Assembly (NCBI RefSeq): GCF_013407955.1
Contig: NZ_JACCBU010000001.1
Span: forward strand, 3,100,001 to 3,164,000
Source of the DNA: Microlunatus parietis
Lineage (GTDB): Bacteria > Actinomycetota > Actinomycetes > Propionibacteriales > Propionibacteriaceae
Length of the DNA stretch: 64,000 nt
Direction of reading: 5' to 3'
Positions 25,400-33,975 of the stretch are shown in pieces. Numbering within the stretch: the first letter of the stretch is position 1; every line of letters begins with the position of its first letter. The notes under the pieces were generated by a model. It did no database searches, was not told where the DNA came from, and worked only from the letters and a program-made list of their open reading frames with translations. The position numbers and the translations under genes were made by a program.

Positions 25400-26266
25400 T
25401 CAGGCGTCCCGGGTCAGGTCGGTCTGGTCCGGGAGAAGTTCGAAGCCCGCCGAGCGGTAGGTGGCTACGCCGCCGAGGTTGGCGGTCGGGGTGCAGACGA
25501 CGGCGCTCGACGAACCAAGATCACGAAGGGCGATGGCCGCGGCGAGGGTGATCGCTCGGCCGTGGCCGTGGCCTCGGTGATCACGATGTACGCCGAGCGG
25601 CTCGATCAGACCTGGCCGGGCCGGACCGGCCGACCAGACTGTGACGGCCGCGACCGCGGCGTCTTCGCTGTCGTACCCGATGAGGCAGCGGGCGTCGGCG
25701 TACTGCGGGCCGTCCGCCATCGTCTTCCACAGGTCCGCGGTGAAGGTGGAACCGTCGAACGATGCCCGCTGCACGGCGGCCCGCTGCTCGGCTCGGTCCG
25801 GTCCGATCACCTCGACCCGAAGGGCGGGATCCGGGACCGGTTCGGCGAGCTTGCGGCGGAACGGGCTCCACGGTTCACCGACCGACCAGCCGGCCTCGGC
25901 GAGCGTGTCGCGCACCAGGGCGTCGGCCGGTGCCTCGACCGACACCCGGCCCTTGCCGAGAACGCCGCGGCCGGGATCGTCCACGTCCTCGACGATCCGG
26001 CTCGCCAGCTCGTCGTCGCGCCGCAGGTCCGGCGCGGTGGTCAGCCGCAGCAGGTCCGTTCCGTCGAGCAGGCCAAGCGCGACGATCCGGCCGTCGCGAC
26101 GCCAGGTTCGGAGCGCCTTCGCCGCCGCGTCCGCCCCGAAGCGCCGGAACCATCCGATATCCCCGGGATGCAGCTGCATCGGCGCGCCCTCGATCTGCCA
26201 CTCCCGCAGTACGCCGACAACCTCGTCCAGCCCGCCCACATCGACCGTGGTCACTCTCGTCGTCAC
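25400..26266 (-). CDS. GNAT-family N-acetyltransferase
   Basis: A 288-residue protein with two GNAT-like halves. The C-terminal half is clear: CLIGYDSEDAAVAAVTVWSAG, IEPLGVHRDHRGHGHGRAITLAAAIAL (the acetyl-CoA-binding R/Q-x2-G-x-G/A loop), and TPTANLGGVATYRSAGFELL. The N-terminal half is degenerate, as is common in this two-domain group. Substrate unknown. The GTG start at 26266 is 8 bases after the minus-strand box TACCCT. It is divergent from the NUDIX gene. Confidence 0.82.
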   Translation of the reverse strand: MTTRVTTVDVGGLDEVVGVLREWQIEGAPMQLHPGDIGWFRRFGADAAAKALRTWRRDGRIVALGLLDGTDLLRLTTAPDLRRDDELASRIVEDVDDPGRGVLGKGRVSVEAPADALVRDTLAEAGWSVGEPWSPFRRKLAEPVPDPALRVEVIGPDRAEQRAAVQRASFDGSTFTADLWKTMADGPQYADARCLIGYDSEDAAVAAVTVWSAGPARPGLIEPLGVHRDHRGHGHGRAITLAAAIALRDLGSSSAVVCTPTANLGGVATYRSAGFELLPDQTDLTRDA

Positions 26267-26292
26267 AAGAGGTCAGGGTACGGTCTTGGATC
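26267..26292. promoter_or_regulatory. Symmetric bidirectional leaderless promoter
   Basis: The plus strand reads TACGGT at 26279-26284, then 8 bases, then GTG 26293. The minus strand reads TACCCT opposite 26275-26280, then 8 bases, then GTG 26266. The two -10-like boxes share the TA at 26279-26280, so the same two base pairs could be melted for both genes. Confidence 0.55.
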
Positions 26293-26730
26293 GTGTCCCC
26301 CACTGATCAACGCCTCCAACGCATCGGTGCGTACGCCGTCTGTCGAGCCGAGGACGGTTCGATCTTGCTGTCCCGCTACCGGTCCGGCACCTGGGGTCTT
26401 CCCGGTGGCGGAGTTGATCATGGCGAGCATCCGGAGCAGGGGGTCGTCCGGGAGGTCGAGGAGGAGACCGGTTATCTGGTCCGGGTCACCGAGCTCCTCG
26501 GCATCCACACCAACCGGTGGACGACTACCTCCGGCCACGATCTGCACAGCGTCAACATCGTGTACGGCGTCGAGATCGTCGGCGGCGAGCTGCGCCACGA
26601 GGTCGACGGCAGCTCCGACCAGGCGGCCTGGCTGACCGACGCCGAGCTTGATCAGGTTCCACGCGCCAAGATCATCGACCTGGTCCGGAACGGACTGTCG
26701 AACACGCCGACCCGCTCCATCGGCCTGTGA
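26293..26730 (+). CDS. NUDIX hydrolase
   Basis: A 145-residue single NUDIX domain. The box is GGGVDHGEHPEQGVVREVEEETGYLV, matching GX5EX7REUXEEXGU with all catalytic Glu residues. It hydrolyses nucleoside diphosphate derivatives such as oxidised dNTPs or ADP-sugars; the substrate is not shown. The GTG start gives VSPTDQRLQRIGAYAV and fits the leaderless box. It overlaps the following kinase gene by 4 bases (GTGA), so the pair is an operon. Confidence 0.9.
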   Translation: MSPTDQRLQRIGAYAVCRAEDGSILLSRYRSGTWGLPGGGVDHGEHPEQGVVREVEEETGYLVRVTELLGIHTNRWTTTSGHDLHSVNIVYGVEIVGGELRHEVDGSSDQAAWLTDAELDQVPRAKIIDLVRNGLSNTPTRSIGL

Positions 26731-27374
26731 GGCCCGCACTCTGGATCACGATGTCCGGCCCGGCGGGCGCCGGCAAGTCGACCCTGGCCGAGGGCCTCGC
26801 CGCGACGCTGGGCCGGGACCGTCCGGTGGACCGGTTCGGCGAGGAGGAACTGTTCACCCGGCCGTCCTTCGCCCGGGTCGCGGCCGGCTTCCGTGGCAGC
26901 GGGCATCCCGTCCCGGCGGAGTTCGAGGAGGCGTACGGCAGCTGGCTGGCCGGGCTTCCCCAGGACGCCGTGGCGATCATGGACTGGTGCCCGTCGGGCA
27001 TGGCCGGTGATCTTCCTTGGGCCCTGGCCGACCGGCCCGGTTACGTGCGGCATCTGCGGCGGGTCCGCGCGCTGGCCGGCGGACGGGTGCTTCAACTTCG
27101 GCTGTGCGTGCCGATCGGGCAGGCCGTCGACCGGGCCGCGGCCGAACGCGGCGAGGACTGGCTCGACCGCTACGACCGGATCGCCCGAGCCGCCGGGCAT
27201 GATCAGCCGGAACGACGAGACCGGATCACGGCCTGGGCGACGCACCACAATGCGGCCACAGAGCTCGAGCTCCAGGCCGCGGCCGAGGCCGGCTGGCCGC
27301 TCGAAACCGTCGATGCGTCACGGTCACCCGAGGAGGTTCGCGCGCAGGCGGCCGCGCTGGTCGACGGCCGATGA
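26727..27374 (+). CDS. P-loop small-molecule kinase-like ATPase
   Basis: A 215-residue P-loop protein. Walker A is SGPAGAGKSTLAEGLAATLG, and a DWCPSGM segment stands at the Walker B position. The arrangement resembles deoxynucleoside, gluconate or shikimate-type kinases, but no substrate signature is recognised. Coupling to a NUDIX hydrolase by a GTGA overlap suggests nucleotide or nucleoside metabolism, which is inference. Confidence 0.75.
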   Translation: MRPALWITMSGPAGAGKSTLAEGLAATLGRDRPVDRFGEEELFTRPSFARVAAGFRGSGHPVPAEFEEAYGSWLAGLPQDAVAIMDWCPSGMAGDLPWALADRPGYVRHLRRVRALAGGRVLQLRLCVPIGQAVDRAAAERGEDWLDRYDRIARAAGHDQPERRDRITAWATHHNAATELELQAAAEAGWPLETVDASRSPEEVRAQAAALVDGR

Positions 27375-27429
27375 CTTTCCGGTACGGAGCGAGTCATCAT
27401 GAGCGAAAGACCAACCAGAGGAGTGCACC

Positions 27430-27717
27430 ATGTCCGACACCAAGGGGCCGATCGACCTCACGTTCAGCGCCGTGCTCGGCAAGGTCCGGCCCGGAGACAC
27501 CTGGACCTGCGTACAGCTTCCGGACTCGGCGACGATCTTCGGCACCCGCGGGCTGGTCAAGGTGGCCGGCACCGTCGACGGGCTGCCGTTCAAGGGCGCG
27601 TTCATGGCCCTCGGCGACGGCACTCACAAGCTGCCGGTCAACGCCGAGATTCGGAAGACGCTGGGCAAGGCCGACGGCGACGAGGTGACCGTCCACCTCA
27701 CCGAACGCCTCAACTGA
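27430..27717 (+). CDS. DUF1905 domain protein
   Basis: A 95-residue beta-rich protein: [42 protein letters not shown], then [39 protein letters not shown]. This is the complete DUF1905 barrel, an uncharacterised family related in shape to AbrB-like barrels. AGAGGAG is 7 bases before the ATG. Confidence 0.88.
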   Translation: MSDTKGPIDLTFSAVLGKVRPGDTWTCVQLPDSATIFGTRGLVKVAGTVDGLPFKGAFMALGDGTHKLPVNAEIRKTLGKADGDEVTVHLTERLN

Positions 27718-27796
27718 CCCGATTCCCCTGTCGACAGGGAGCGGCCTCCCCCGAGCGGGTGATCATTTCCGTGGTACGGCGATCGAGGCTTGGGCC

Positions 27797-28261
27797 ATGA
27801 CCACTTCGTCGCTCCGATCTCCTGGCCTTGATCACGTCCGCACCCGCGCCGGCCGCGTCGCGTTGATCACCGGGCGGATCGGGGCGATCTTCGTCGCCGT
27901 CCTCGGCATCGTCCACACCGGCGTCAATACGTACGGCTTAGCCCTGGCCGGCTGGCGGCCCTGGGTGGAGTACCTGACCTTCGGCCTCGGACTCTCGGTG
28001 ATCGCCTTCGCGCTGGCCTTCGGCGCCTGGTCCGTGGCCACGGCTTCCAGGCCACGCTGGCCGGTCGCCGTCCTGGTCGGGATCGGCGGGCTGCTGCTGA
28101 TCCTGCAGACGGTCGCGATCGCCGTCTCCGACCCGGCGTTGCTGGTCCGCCCACTCGGGCCCGGGTTGTGGTCGATCGTCGGCGGACCGGCGCTGGTGCT
28201 GGAGGTTGCGGTGCTCGGTGCGAGCTGGATCGGTGCAGTTCGGCGGCGCCCGGCACGCTGA
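27797..28261 (+). CDS. Four-helix membrane protein (DUF3995-like)
   Basis: A 154-residue membrane protein with four hydrophobic helices. It opens with RVALITGRIGAIFVAVLGIVHTGVN, then YLTFGLGLSVIAFALAFGAWSVA, then WPVAVLVGIGGLLLILQTVAIAV and a last helix before a basic tail RRRPAR. Helix order and length fit small DUF3995-like proteins; the family call is tentative and the function unknown. Confidence 0.65.
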   Translation: MTTSSLRSPGLDHVRTRAGRVALITGRIGAIFVAVLGIVHTGVNTYGLALAGWRPWVEYLTFGLGLSVIAFALAFGAWSVATASRPRWPVAVLVGIGGLLLILQTVAIAVSDPALLVRPLGPGLWSIVGGPALVLEVAVLGASWIGAVRRRPAR

Positions 28262-28279
28262 CCTGGTGGAATAGCCCTC

Positions 28280-28825
28280 GTGATCATCGTGACAACGGAC
28301 GAGGTGGCGGGCTACGAGATCGTCGAGGTCCTGGGCGAGACCATGGGTGCGGTGGCCTACAACAACTACGGCTGGGGCAGCTACACCGCTTCCGACGGCC
28401 CGGCCGCGGGAACGGCGACGAGGGAGACTCTGGTCCAGCAGTGCCGCGCCGCGGCCATGAACCGGCTCTGGATCGAAGCCGCCGAGCGAGGGGCGAACGC
28501 CGTCGTCGGGATGCGCTACGACCTCAGCCAACTGGCTGAGCAGCTGGTCGAGGCCTGTGCGTACGGCACTGCCGTGGTCCTGCGGCCACGAGCCGAGGGC
28601 GAGCCCGGCGCCACGCCGCAGTCGGCCCGCCAGGCCCGGCAGACCAACGGCGGACCGGGCGCGCCCAGCCAACCACCGCCGACCTCGCCGCCGTGGCTCG
28701 GAGCCGGCCCGCCGCAGCCGCCACCGACCGGGCACCAGGCCCCGACCTCAATGCCGGCACCGCCCGCGCCGCGGCCGGCGGCCGAGCCTCCGGGTGACTG
28801 GCCCCTGCCACCCCACTCGCAGTGA
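28280..28825 (+). CDS. YbjQ/UPF0145 heavy-metal-binding-domain protein with Pro-rich tail
   Basis: A 181-residue protein. Residues 1-95 are a YbjQ-type domain: MIIVTTDEVAGYEIVEVLGE, GETMGAVAYNN, then AAERGANAVVGMRYD and YGTAVVLRP. The YbjQ family forms pentamers and is annotated as heavy-metal binding; the role is unknown. The last 80 residues are a Pro/Ala/Gly-rich disordered tail typical of actinobacteria. GTG start at 28280, with no clear ribosome site. Confidence 0.85.
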   Translation: MIIVTTDEVAGYEIVEVLGETMGAVAYNNYGWGSYTASDGPAAGTATRETLVQQCRAAAMNRLWIEAAERGANAVVGMRYDLSQLAEQLVEACAYGTAVVLRPRAEGEPGATPQSARQARQTNGGPGAPSQPPPTSPPWLGAGPPQPPPTGHQAPTSMPAPPAPRPAAEPPGDWPLPPHSQ

Positions 28826-28850
28826 CCGGGCCCGCGCCAAGATCAATTGA

Positions 28851-29543
28851 TCATGACTCGTGCGGGATCGCCTGCACCGGATAGGTCCGACGCCAGCGAT
28901 CCCCGTCCGGCGCGTAGTCGGCCGGCAGTACGGGAACGTCGGCCGACTCGGGCCGCAGGTCCAACAGGGCCGGATCGAAGGCGCCGCGCCGGTGCGCATG
29001 ATCATCGAGGACCCGTTCGGCCTCCGCTTCCAGGATCCTGCGCAGGGACGGCGCGAACAGCCCGTCGTCGAGCGCCCGGTCGAACTCCTCGGCGTCTTTC
29101 CAGGCCCAGCTTCCGTCGGCGTAGACGAACAGGTCGAGCACCAGGTCCTTGCCCCACAACCCCGCGGCGGTCCCGGCCGGCGGCAGCTCGAAGTTGACGT
29201 ACCAACCGAGGATTTTCCCGTCCTGGTTGGGATCCCAGGCGAGGTTGACCCGAGCCCAGCGACCCGGTTCGAAGACGAAGACCTTGTCCAGCCAGTCGTC
29301 GAACTCCAGCGGGCGCGCGATCCCGGTCTTCAGCGCCTCGTGCTTGCGCTGGTCCCGGGTCAGCCCCTCGGCCTCCGGAAGACCGCGGTTGGTGGCGAGC
29401 ACCATCCGGGTCGTCCGGGGGACGGCGGTGATCAAGGACTCCGGTCCGCTGGCGAGGACGCGATGCGGGACCGCACTCCACAGCCGGCCGCGCCAGCGTT
29501 CCTCGACGACGATGTCCGAGCCGGGCGTGAAGACGGGCAGCAT
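28851..29543 (-). CDS. DUF402 domain protein (FomD-like)
   Basis: A 230-residue protein. The DUF402 core is in the centre: WARVNLAWDPNQDGKILGWYVNFELPP, then GLWGKDLVLDLFVYADGSWAWKDAEEFDRALDDGLF, with acidic residues that bind metal in FomD-type hydrolases. A helix ILEAEAERVLDDHAHRRGAFD follows. FomD relatives hydrolyse nucleotide-linked phosphonates or nucleoside diphosphates; the substrate here is unknown. A weak CAGAAT box lies 6 bases before the ATG. Confidence 0.85.
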   Translation of the reverse strand: MLPVFTPGSDIVVEERWRGRLWSAVPHRVLASGPESLITAVPRTTRMVLATNRGLPEAEGLTRDQRKHEALKTGIARPLEFDDWLDKVFVFEPGRWARVNLAWDPNQDGKILGWYVNFELPPAGTAAGLWGKDLVLDLFVYADGSWAWKDAEEFDRALDDGLFAPSLRRILEAEAERVLDDHAHRRGAFDPALLDLRPESADVPVLPADYAPDGDRWRRTYPVQAIPHES

Positions 29544-29617
29544 GGGTCGATTCTGCCCGAATCGATCACTCGCGCCGCGCCGCGTCCATGATCATCTCGT
29601 TGGCCGCGATAATTCGG

Positions 29618-29646
29618 TTGCCGGCCTCGGCGTTGCGCCGTACTGT
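29618..29646 (+). promoter_or_regulatory. Well-spaced promoter before a 27-codon ORF
   Basis: TTGCCG at 29618-29623 and TACTGT at 29641-29646 are separated by exactly 17 bases. The AGGAGG of the small ORF begins about 30 bases downstream. Confidence 0.55.
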
Positions 29647-29688
29647 CGTCCACGGCCTGTGACCGTACGACCTCGAGGAGGTGCCACC

Positions 29689-29772
29689 ATGATCAAGTTC
29701 TGCCCGACCTTTGCCGTCGCCGCCGCAGTGAACGGTGGCGCCCCGGTCGTCGGCACCGTCGTCGTCGGCTGA
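29689..29772 (+). CDS. Very small ORF (27 aa)
   Basis: The 27-residue product begins MIKFCPTFAVAAAVN and ends GGAPVVGTVVVG. It has one Cys, a hydrophobic Ala run and a Gly/Val-rich tail. A strong GAGGAGG lies 8 bases before the ATG, and a properly spaced promoter stands upstream, so it is probably translated. It is too short for a domain call. It could be a small membrane peptide, a signalling or RiPP-type precursor, or a leader peptide; no maturation enzyme lies nearby. Confidence 0.5.
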   Translation: MIKFCPTFAVAAAVNGGAPVVGTVVVG

Positions 29773-29869
29773 CCCGACGTTCCGGCTGTGGGTCGATTCC
29801 GTTCCGCACCTCGCTGACGATCGTTCCTGCGCGTCTTCAGGCACCGTCCTGACACCACCCGGCGCCGTC

Positions 29870-29937
29870 TGACGTCACTCTTCCCAGTATCGATGTCTTG
29901 TCTCTTGATTTTGACGTCATTCTGATGTCATAGTTGT
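29870..29937 (+). promoter_or_regulatory. Promoter with repeated TGACGTCA-type sites
   Basis: TGACGTCA occurs at 29870-29877 and 29912-29919, and TGATGTCA at 29923-29930. The last two lie between a TTGATT (29905-29910) and a CATAGT (29929-29934), 18 bases apart. A dimeric regulator bound there would block or steer this promoter, which faces the 69-residue gene at 29964. Confidence 0.5.
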
Positions 29938-29963
29938 GTCATCACCTCAGAAGGAGACCCACC

Positions 29964-30173
29964 ATGTCGTTCCACCTCGCCGATCTCGACGGCCAGCTCA
30001 ATCGCCAGTCGATGCTCGACCCGCGGATCAGCCACTCGAACCAGACCCTGAGCCACCTGGCCGCGAAGCGGTACGAACTCAAGCGCGCCCTCGAGGAGCG
30101 CCGTCAGCAGCGGCGAGCCGCCAAGGTTCGCGCACCCCGTGGCCGGCGGCAGCCCGTCGCCCGCCCGGCATGA
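29964..30173 (+). CDS. Small basic protein (69 aa)
   Basis: A 69-residue protein beginning MSFHLADLDGQLNRQSMLDP, then a strongly basic helix AAKRYELKRALEERRQQRRAAKVRAPRGRRQ. AAGGAG lies 8 bases before the ATG. No family is recognised. The basic C-terminus suggests nucleic-acid or membrane binding. A regulated promoter stands upstream and a strong terminator downstream, so this is a complete single-gene transcription unit. Confidence 0.6.
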   Translation: MSFHLADLDGQLNRQSMLDPRISHSNQTLSHLAAKRYELKRALEERRQQRRAAKVRAPRGRRQPVARPA

Positions 30174-30199
30174 GCCGCCGCGACACCCCTTCCCCGCAC

Positions 30200-30242
30200 C
30201 AACATCCCCGGATCCACCGTGATCCGGGGATGTTGTTGTTTC
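30200..30242 (+). terminator. Rho-independent terminator
   Basis: CAACATCCCCGGATC at 30200-30214 and its perfect complement at 30221-30235 form a 15-bp stem with a 6-base loop, followed by TTGTTT. Confidence 0.88.
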
Positions 30243-30336
30243 GGGCCGACCAGCGGTCAATTACAGCCGCACCTATTGCCCTATTAGTGACTGTCGCTTA
30301 ACTTCGGGGTTCTCCGGATCCCCGAAGGACGCGCCA

Positions 30337-33300
30337 ATGTCTGCTGAGTCCAGCCCGCATCCCATCGCCCGCCGCCGCCTGCTCCAGGCCGGAGCCGGCC
30401 TCTCCCTTGCCGTGCCGCTCTCCGGTTGGGCGACCAGCCGGGCTGCGGCCGAACCGACCTCGGCCACGAAGACCCACTCCACCTACTACACCGCCGAACG
30501 TGTCGCGAACGCCCGCCGCAACATCGAGCGCTACCCCTGGGCGCGACAGCAGCGTGACGCCACGGTGGCTGCCGCCGCCCCGTTCCTGGCGCACGACGAC
30601 GAGTTCTGGTGGAACTTCGTCACTCCGCAGAGCGTCTCCCGCAGCCTGGGCGTGCTGATCCGCTACCGGCAGCGGATCAAGGGCAGCCCCGGCCCGGACG
30701 GAGCCGAGATCAACAAGTTCGGCAACTACCCCTGGAAGATCGACGCGGTCAACCACCCGTGGAAGCTGCAGAGCCCGGTCACCGGCGAGCGCTACCCCAG
30801 CAACGACTTCGCCTCCTTCTACGCCGCCGGGCTGAACGAACACGGCATCTTCGATCCCGTGCTGGCCCGGGAACGCGGCTCCCAGTTCCTGATCAACGAG
30901 CTCTACCCGGCGCGCGGCGAGGGCTGGGGCGTCGACGACGGGATGGGTTGGACCGATCCGGACGGCGACACCTGGACCTTCGTCGCGTACTACAACCACT
31001 GGGCGGTCTGGAACACCGGCGGCGGCCAGGCCTTCCACGGTTACATCCTGCGAGCCCTCAACTCGCTGCGGGACGCCTATCTGTTCACCGGCCAGACCGA
31101 GTACGCACACAAGGGCCTGGTCCTGCTGGACCGGATCGCCGACGTCTATCCGGCCATGGACGTGTCGGCGTACAGGTGGGAGAACGGCTTCGACAACGGG
31201 GACCCGAACGTCCATACGGTGCAGGGAAAGATCTTGCACGACATCTGGGAGACCGGGATCGCGCGCGCCTTCCTGCTCGCCTACGACGCCTTCTATCCGG
31301 CGATCGACACCGACATCGAGCTGCTCGACTTCGTCGCCGCACAGGCCGCTCGTTACAAGATCACGACGCCGAAGTCGACCCCGGCCGAGTTCCGCAAGCA
31401 CGTCGAGGATCACATCGTCCGGCTCGTCTATCCCGCGGTGCAGAACTCTCGGATCCGCGGCAACACGGGCATGCACCAGAGCGTGCTCGCGCTCGCGGCG
31501 GTGGTACAGGACGAGGAGAACACCAGCAAGGAGTGGCTCGACTTCGTCTTCAAGCCCGGCGAGTTGATCAAGGTCGCGGACCCGGCGGCGCCGTACGGCC
31601 GTCGTTACGAGGTGACCGGCGGCAACATGGCCCGGGTGCTGATCGACGAGATCGACCGGGACGGCTGGGGCAACGAGGCGGCACCCGGCTACAACGCCGG
31701 CTGGCTGGGGAACTTCCTGCTGCTCGCCGACGCCGTCGACGGATATCAGCGATACCCGGACTACGACCTGTTCGGGCATCTCAAGTTCCTCAAGATGTTC
31801 ACCGCGATCTATCCGATCACGATGCTGTCCCGCTACACGCCGACGATCGGCGACAGCGGCAACACCGGCGGGCCGGCGATGGTCGGTTCACTCGCGACGG
31901 ACCTGCTGGGCTTCACCAAGACCAAGGACCCCGGGCTCGCCCAGTTGATCTTCCAGCGCAACGGGAACTCAACGGCCAACCTGCGCGGCAACATCTACGA
32001 CGCCGAGCCGGAGGGTGTCGTCGCCGAGATTCAGACGATCGTCGACGAACAGGGCCGATTCAACCCGGGCACCGTGCACCAGACCGGCTACGGGTTCTCG
32101 GCCCTCCGCGAAGGCAGCGGCGCGGACGCCCGGGGCGCCTGGATCTACTACGGCCGCAGCGGCGGCCACGGACACCGGGACACGCTCAACCTCGGCGTGC
32201 ACGCGTCCGGGATGGACCTGGCGCCCGACCTCGGCTATCCCGAGGTGACCGGCTCCGACCCTGAGCGGTTGAACTGGACCATGGCCACGGTGAGCCACAA
32301 CACGGTGGTCGTCGACGAGTCCTCCCAGAAGGCGCACTGGGTCGCCCTGCCCAGGCTGATCGGTGACTCGGACCGGGTCCGGGTGGTCGAGGTCGACGCT
32401 CCGCGGGCGTACTCGCAGACCGAGCTGTACCGCCGGACCACGACCATGATCACGGTCGATGATCATCGTTCCTACCTGGTGGACTTCTTCCGGGTCGACG
32501 GCGGCGATGATCACGTGTTCAGCTTCCACGGCGCCAAGGGCACGGTGACCACGACCGGCCTCGACCTCGTCGACCAGGCGGGCGGTTCCTACGCCGGTCC
32601 GGACGTCCCGTTCCAGGATCCTGACTACAACAAGAACGGCAAGCTCGGCGGCTTCAACTACCTCAACGCGGTGCAGCGCGACACGTCGCCGGCCGGGCCG
32701 TTCCGGGTCGACTGGAAGATCGCCGACAACTGGAACGTCCACGCTCAGGATCCCGATGCCCGCCTCCGGCTGACCCTGCTGTCCCCGGTGGACGACGTCG
32801 CGCTCGCCGACGGGATCCCGCCGCGGAACAAGCCGGGCAATCCGGACCGGCTGCGTTACCTGCTGGCGCACCGGCAGGGGTCGGAGCTACGCAGCAACTT
32901 CGTGTCGGTGATCGAGTCCTACCCGGGCGACAGCGTGATCACCGGCCGTACCCTGGTCCCGGTGCGCACCGAGGACGGCCAGGAGGTTGATCAATTCCAG
33001 GTCGCTGCGGTCAAGATCGACTTCGCGGACGGCCGGACCGACTACGTGATCAGCTCGACCGCCGATGATCAGGTGTATGTGATCGACGGGCGCCTGCGGT
33101 TCCGCGGCCGGTTCGGTGTCTGCACCCTGCAGGACGGCGAGGAGCGGCACCACTTCCTGCACGACTGCCGGCTGCTCGGCGAGCAGGGCCAGCGCTCCCA
33201 TTCCCGGTTCGAGGGTACGGTCGCCGACTTCACCCGGGAGCTGACCGACCGGAACGAACTCACCGTCGACCTCGCCGACGGCCGCCACGGCCCCCGCTTC

Positions 33301-33531
33301 GACCCGGCGACGCTGACCGGACTCTATGTCCACGTCGCGACCGACGGCGAGCGCAACGGCAGCTACAAGATCGTCGGTGCCCGGAAGGTGAGCATCAACC
33401 GGTTCGTCCTCGAGCTCGGCGACCAGACCCTGATCCGCGGCCTGCGTGACCCCGACGACGCCAACGCCGGCTACACCTACGACATAACCGCCGGAGCCCG
33501 CTTCACCCTCCCCCTCACCCTCTCCACCTGA
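30337..33531 (+). CDS. Tat-exported heparinase II/III-family polysaccharide lyase
   Basis: A 1064-residue exported protein. The N-terminus ARRRLLQAGAGLSLAVPL with a following alanine-rich AAAEP site is a Tat-type signal. Residues 60-560 are the alpha-helical toroid of the lyase, with YNHWAVWNTGG and NTGMHQSVLALAAV. The C-terminal beta-sandwich has YYGRSGGHGHRDTLNLGVHASGMDLAPDLGYPE, the heparinase II/III metal-binding signature, and SHNTVVVDESSQ. It should cleave uronic-acid polysaccharides by beta-elimination. With the sialidase-like protein it suggests use of glycans from outside the cell. No transporter is adjacent. Confidence 0.9.
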   Translation: MSAESSPHPIARRRLLQAGAGLSLAVPLSGWATSRAAAEPTSATKTHSTYYTAERVANARRNIERYPWARQQRDATVAAAAPFLAHDDEFWWNFVTPQSVSRSLGVLIRYRQRIKGSPGPDGAEINKFGNYPWKIDAVNHPWKLQSPVTGERYPSNDFASFYAAGLNEHGIFDPVLARERGSQFLINELYPARGEGWGVDDGMGWTDPDGDTWTFVAYYNHWAVWNTGGGQAFHGYILRALNSLRDAYLFTGQTEYAHKGLVLLDRIADVYPAMDVSAYRWENGFDNGDPNVHTVQGKILHDIWETGIARAFLLAYDAFYPAIDTDIELLDFVAAQAARYKITTPKSTPAEFRKHVEDHIVRLVYPAVQNSRIRGNTGMHQSVLALAAVVQDEENTSKEWLDFVFKPGELIKVADPAAPYGRRYEVTGGNMARVLIDEIDRDGWGNEAAPGYNAGWLGNFLLLADAVDGYQRYPDYDLFGHLKFLKMFTAIYPITMLSRYTPTIGDSGNTGGPAMVGSLATDLLGFTKTKDPGLAQLIFQRNGNSTANLRGNIYDAEPEGVVAEIQTIVDEQGRFNPGTVHQTGYGFSALREGSGADARGAWIYYGRSGGHGHRDTLNLGVHASGMDLAPDLGYPEVTGSDPERLNWTMATVSHNTVVVDESSQKAHWVALPRLIGDSDRVRVVEVDAPRAYSQTELYRRTTTMITVDDHRSYLVDFFRVDGGDDHVFSFHGAKGTVTTTGLDLVDQAGGSYAGPDVPFQDPDYNKNGKLGGFNYLNAVQRDTSPAGPFRVDWKIADNWNVHAQDPDARLRLTLLSPVDDVALADGIPPRNKPGNPDRLRYLLAHRQGSELRSNFVSVIESYPGDSVITGRTLVPVRTEDGQEVDQFQVAAVKIDFADGRTDYVISSTADDQVYVIDGRLRFRGRFGVCTLQDGEERHHFLHDCRLLGEQGQRSHSRFEGTVADFTRELTDRNELTVDLADGRHGPRFDPATLTGLYVHVATDGERNGSYKIVGARKVSINRFVLELGDQTLIRGLRDPDDANAGYTYDITAGARFTLPLTLST

Positions 33532-33597
33532 CCCAAATCCCCGCCGACCGGGGCGATTCCGGCGGCTACCTGTGACGTCGGGATTCGCCGCGGATCG

Positions 33598-33951
33598 CTA
33601 GGACCTCAGGTAGCCGACGACCATGCCGCCCAACGCGATCAGACAGGCGAGCACCCCGACGACCAGCCCGATCAGGGCCCACCGGCGGCCGAGCCGTACG
33701 GCGACGCCGACGGCGGCAATCACAACGGCGATCAGGCCGACTCCGATCGCCGCGAACGCGGAGAACATCCCGACACGGGTGACGAGGAATCCGGTCACGG
33801 GTGGTGCGGCTGCGGTCGGGAGTGCGTACATGGCGACGGCTGCCAAGATCAATCCGATCAGGGCGACGACGAAACTGATCATGCCCAGTGATCCCGACCG
33901 GCTAGGCGGCGCGGGCTGGGGCTGGACCTGTGGTTCGTTCATCGTGACCAC
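33598..33951 (-). CDS. Small three- to four-helix membrane protein
   Basis: A 117-residue protein. A Pro/Gln-rich cytoplasmic start (EPQVQPQPAPPSRSG) is followed by hydrophobic segments at about residues 24-45, 52-80 and 90-112. No family is recognised; DUF4190-like proteins have similar form. Two starts are possible: the GTG at 33951, 6 bases after GATTCT on the minus strand, or the ATG at 33942. Confidence 0.6.
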   Translation of the reverse strand: MVTMNEPQVQPQPAPPSRSGSLGMISFVVALIGLILAAVAMYALPTAAAPPVTGFLVTRVGMFSAFAAIGVGLIAVVIAAVGVAVRLGRRWALIGLVVGVLACLIALGGMVVGYLRS

Positions 33952-33975
33952 GTTGACAGAATCGACGGCGATCGA

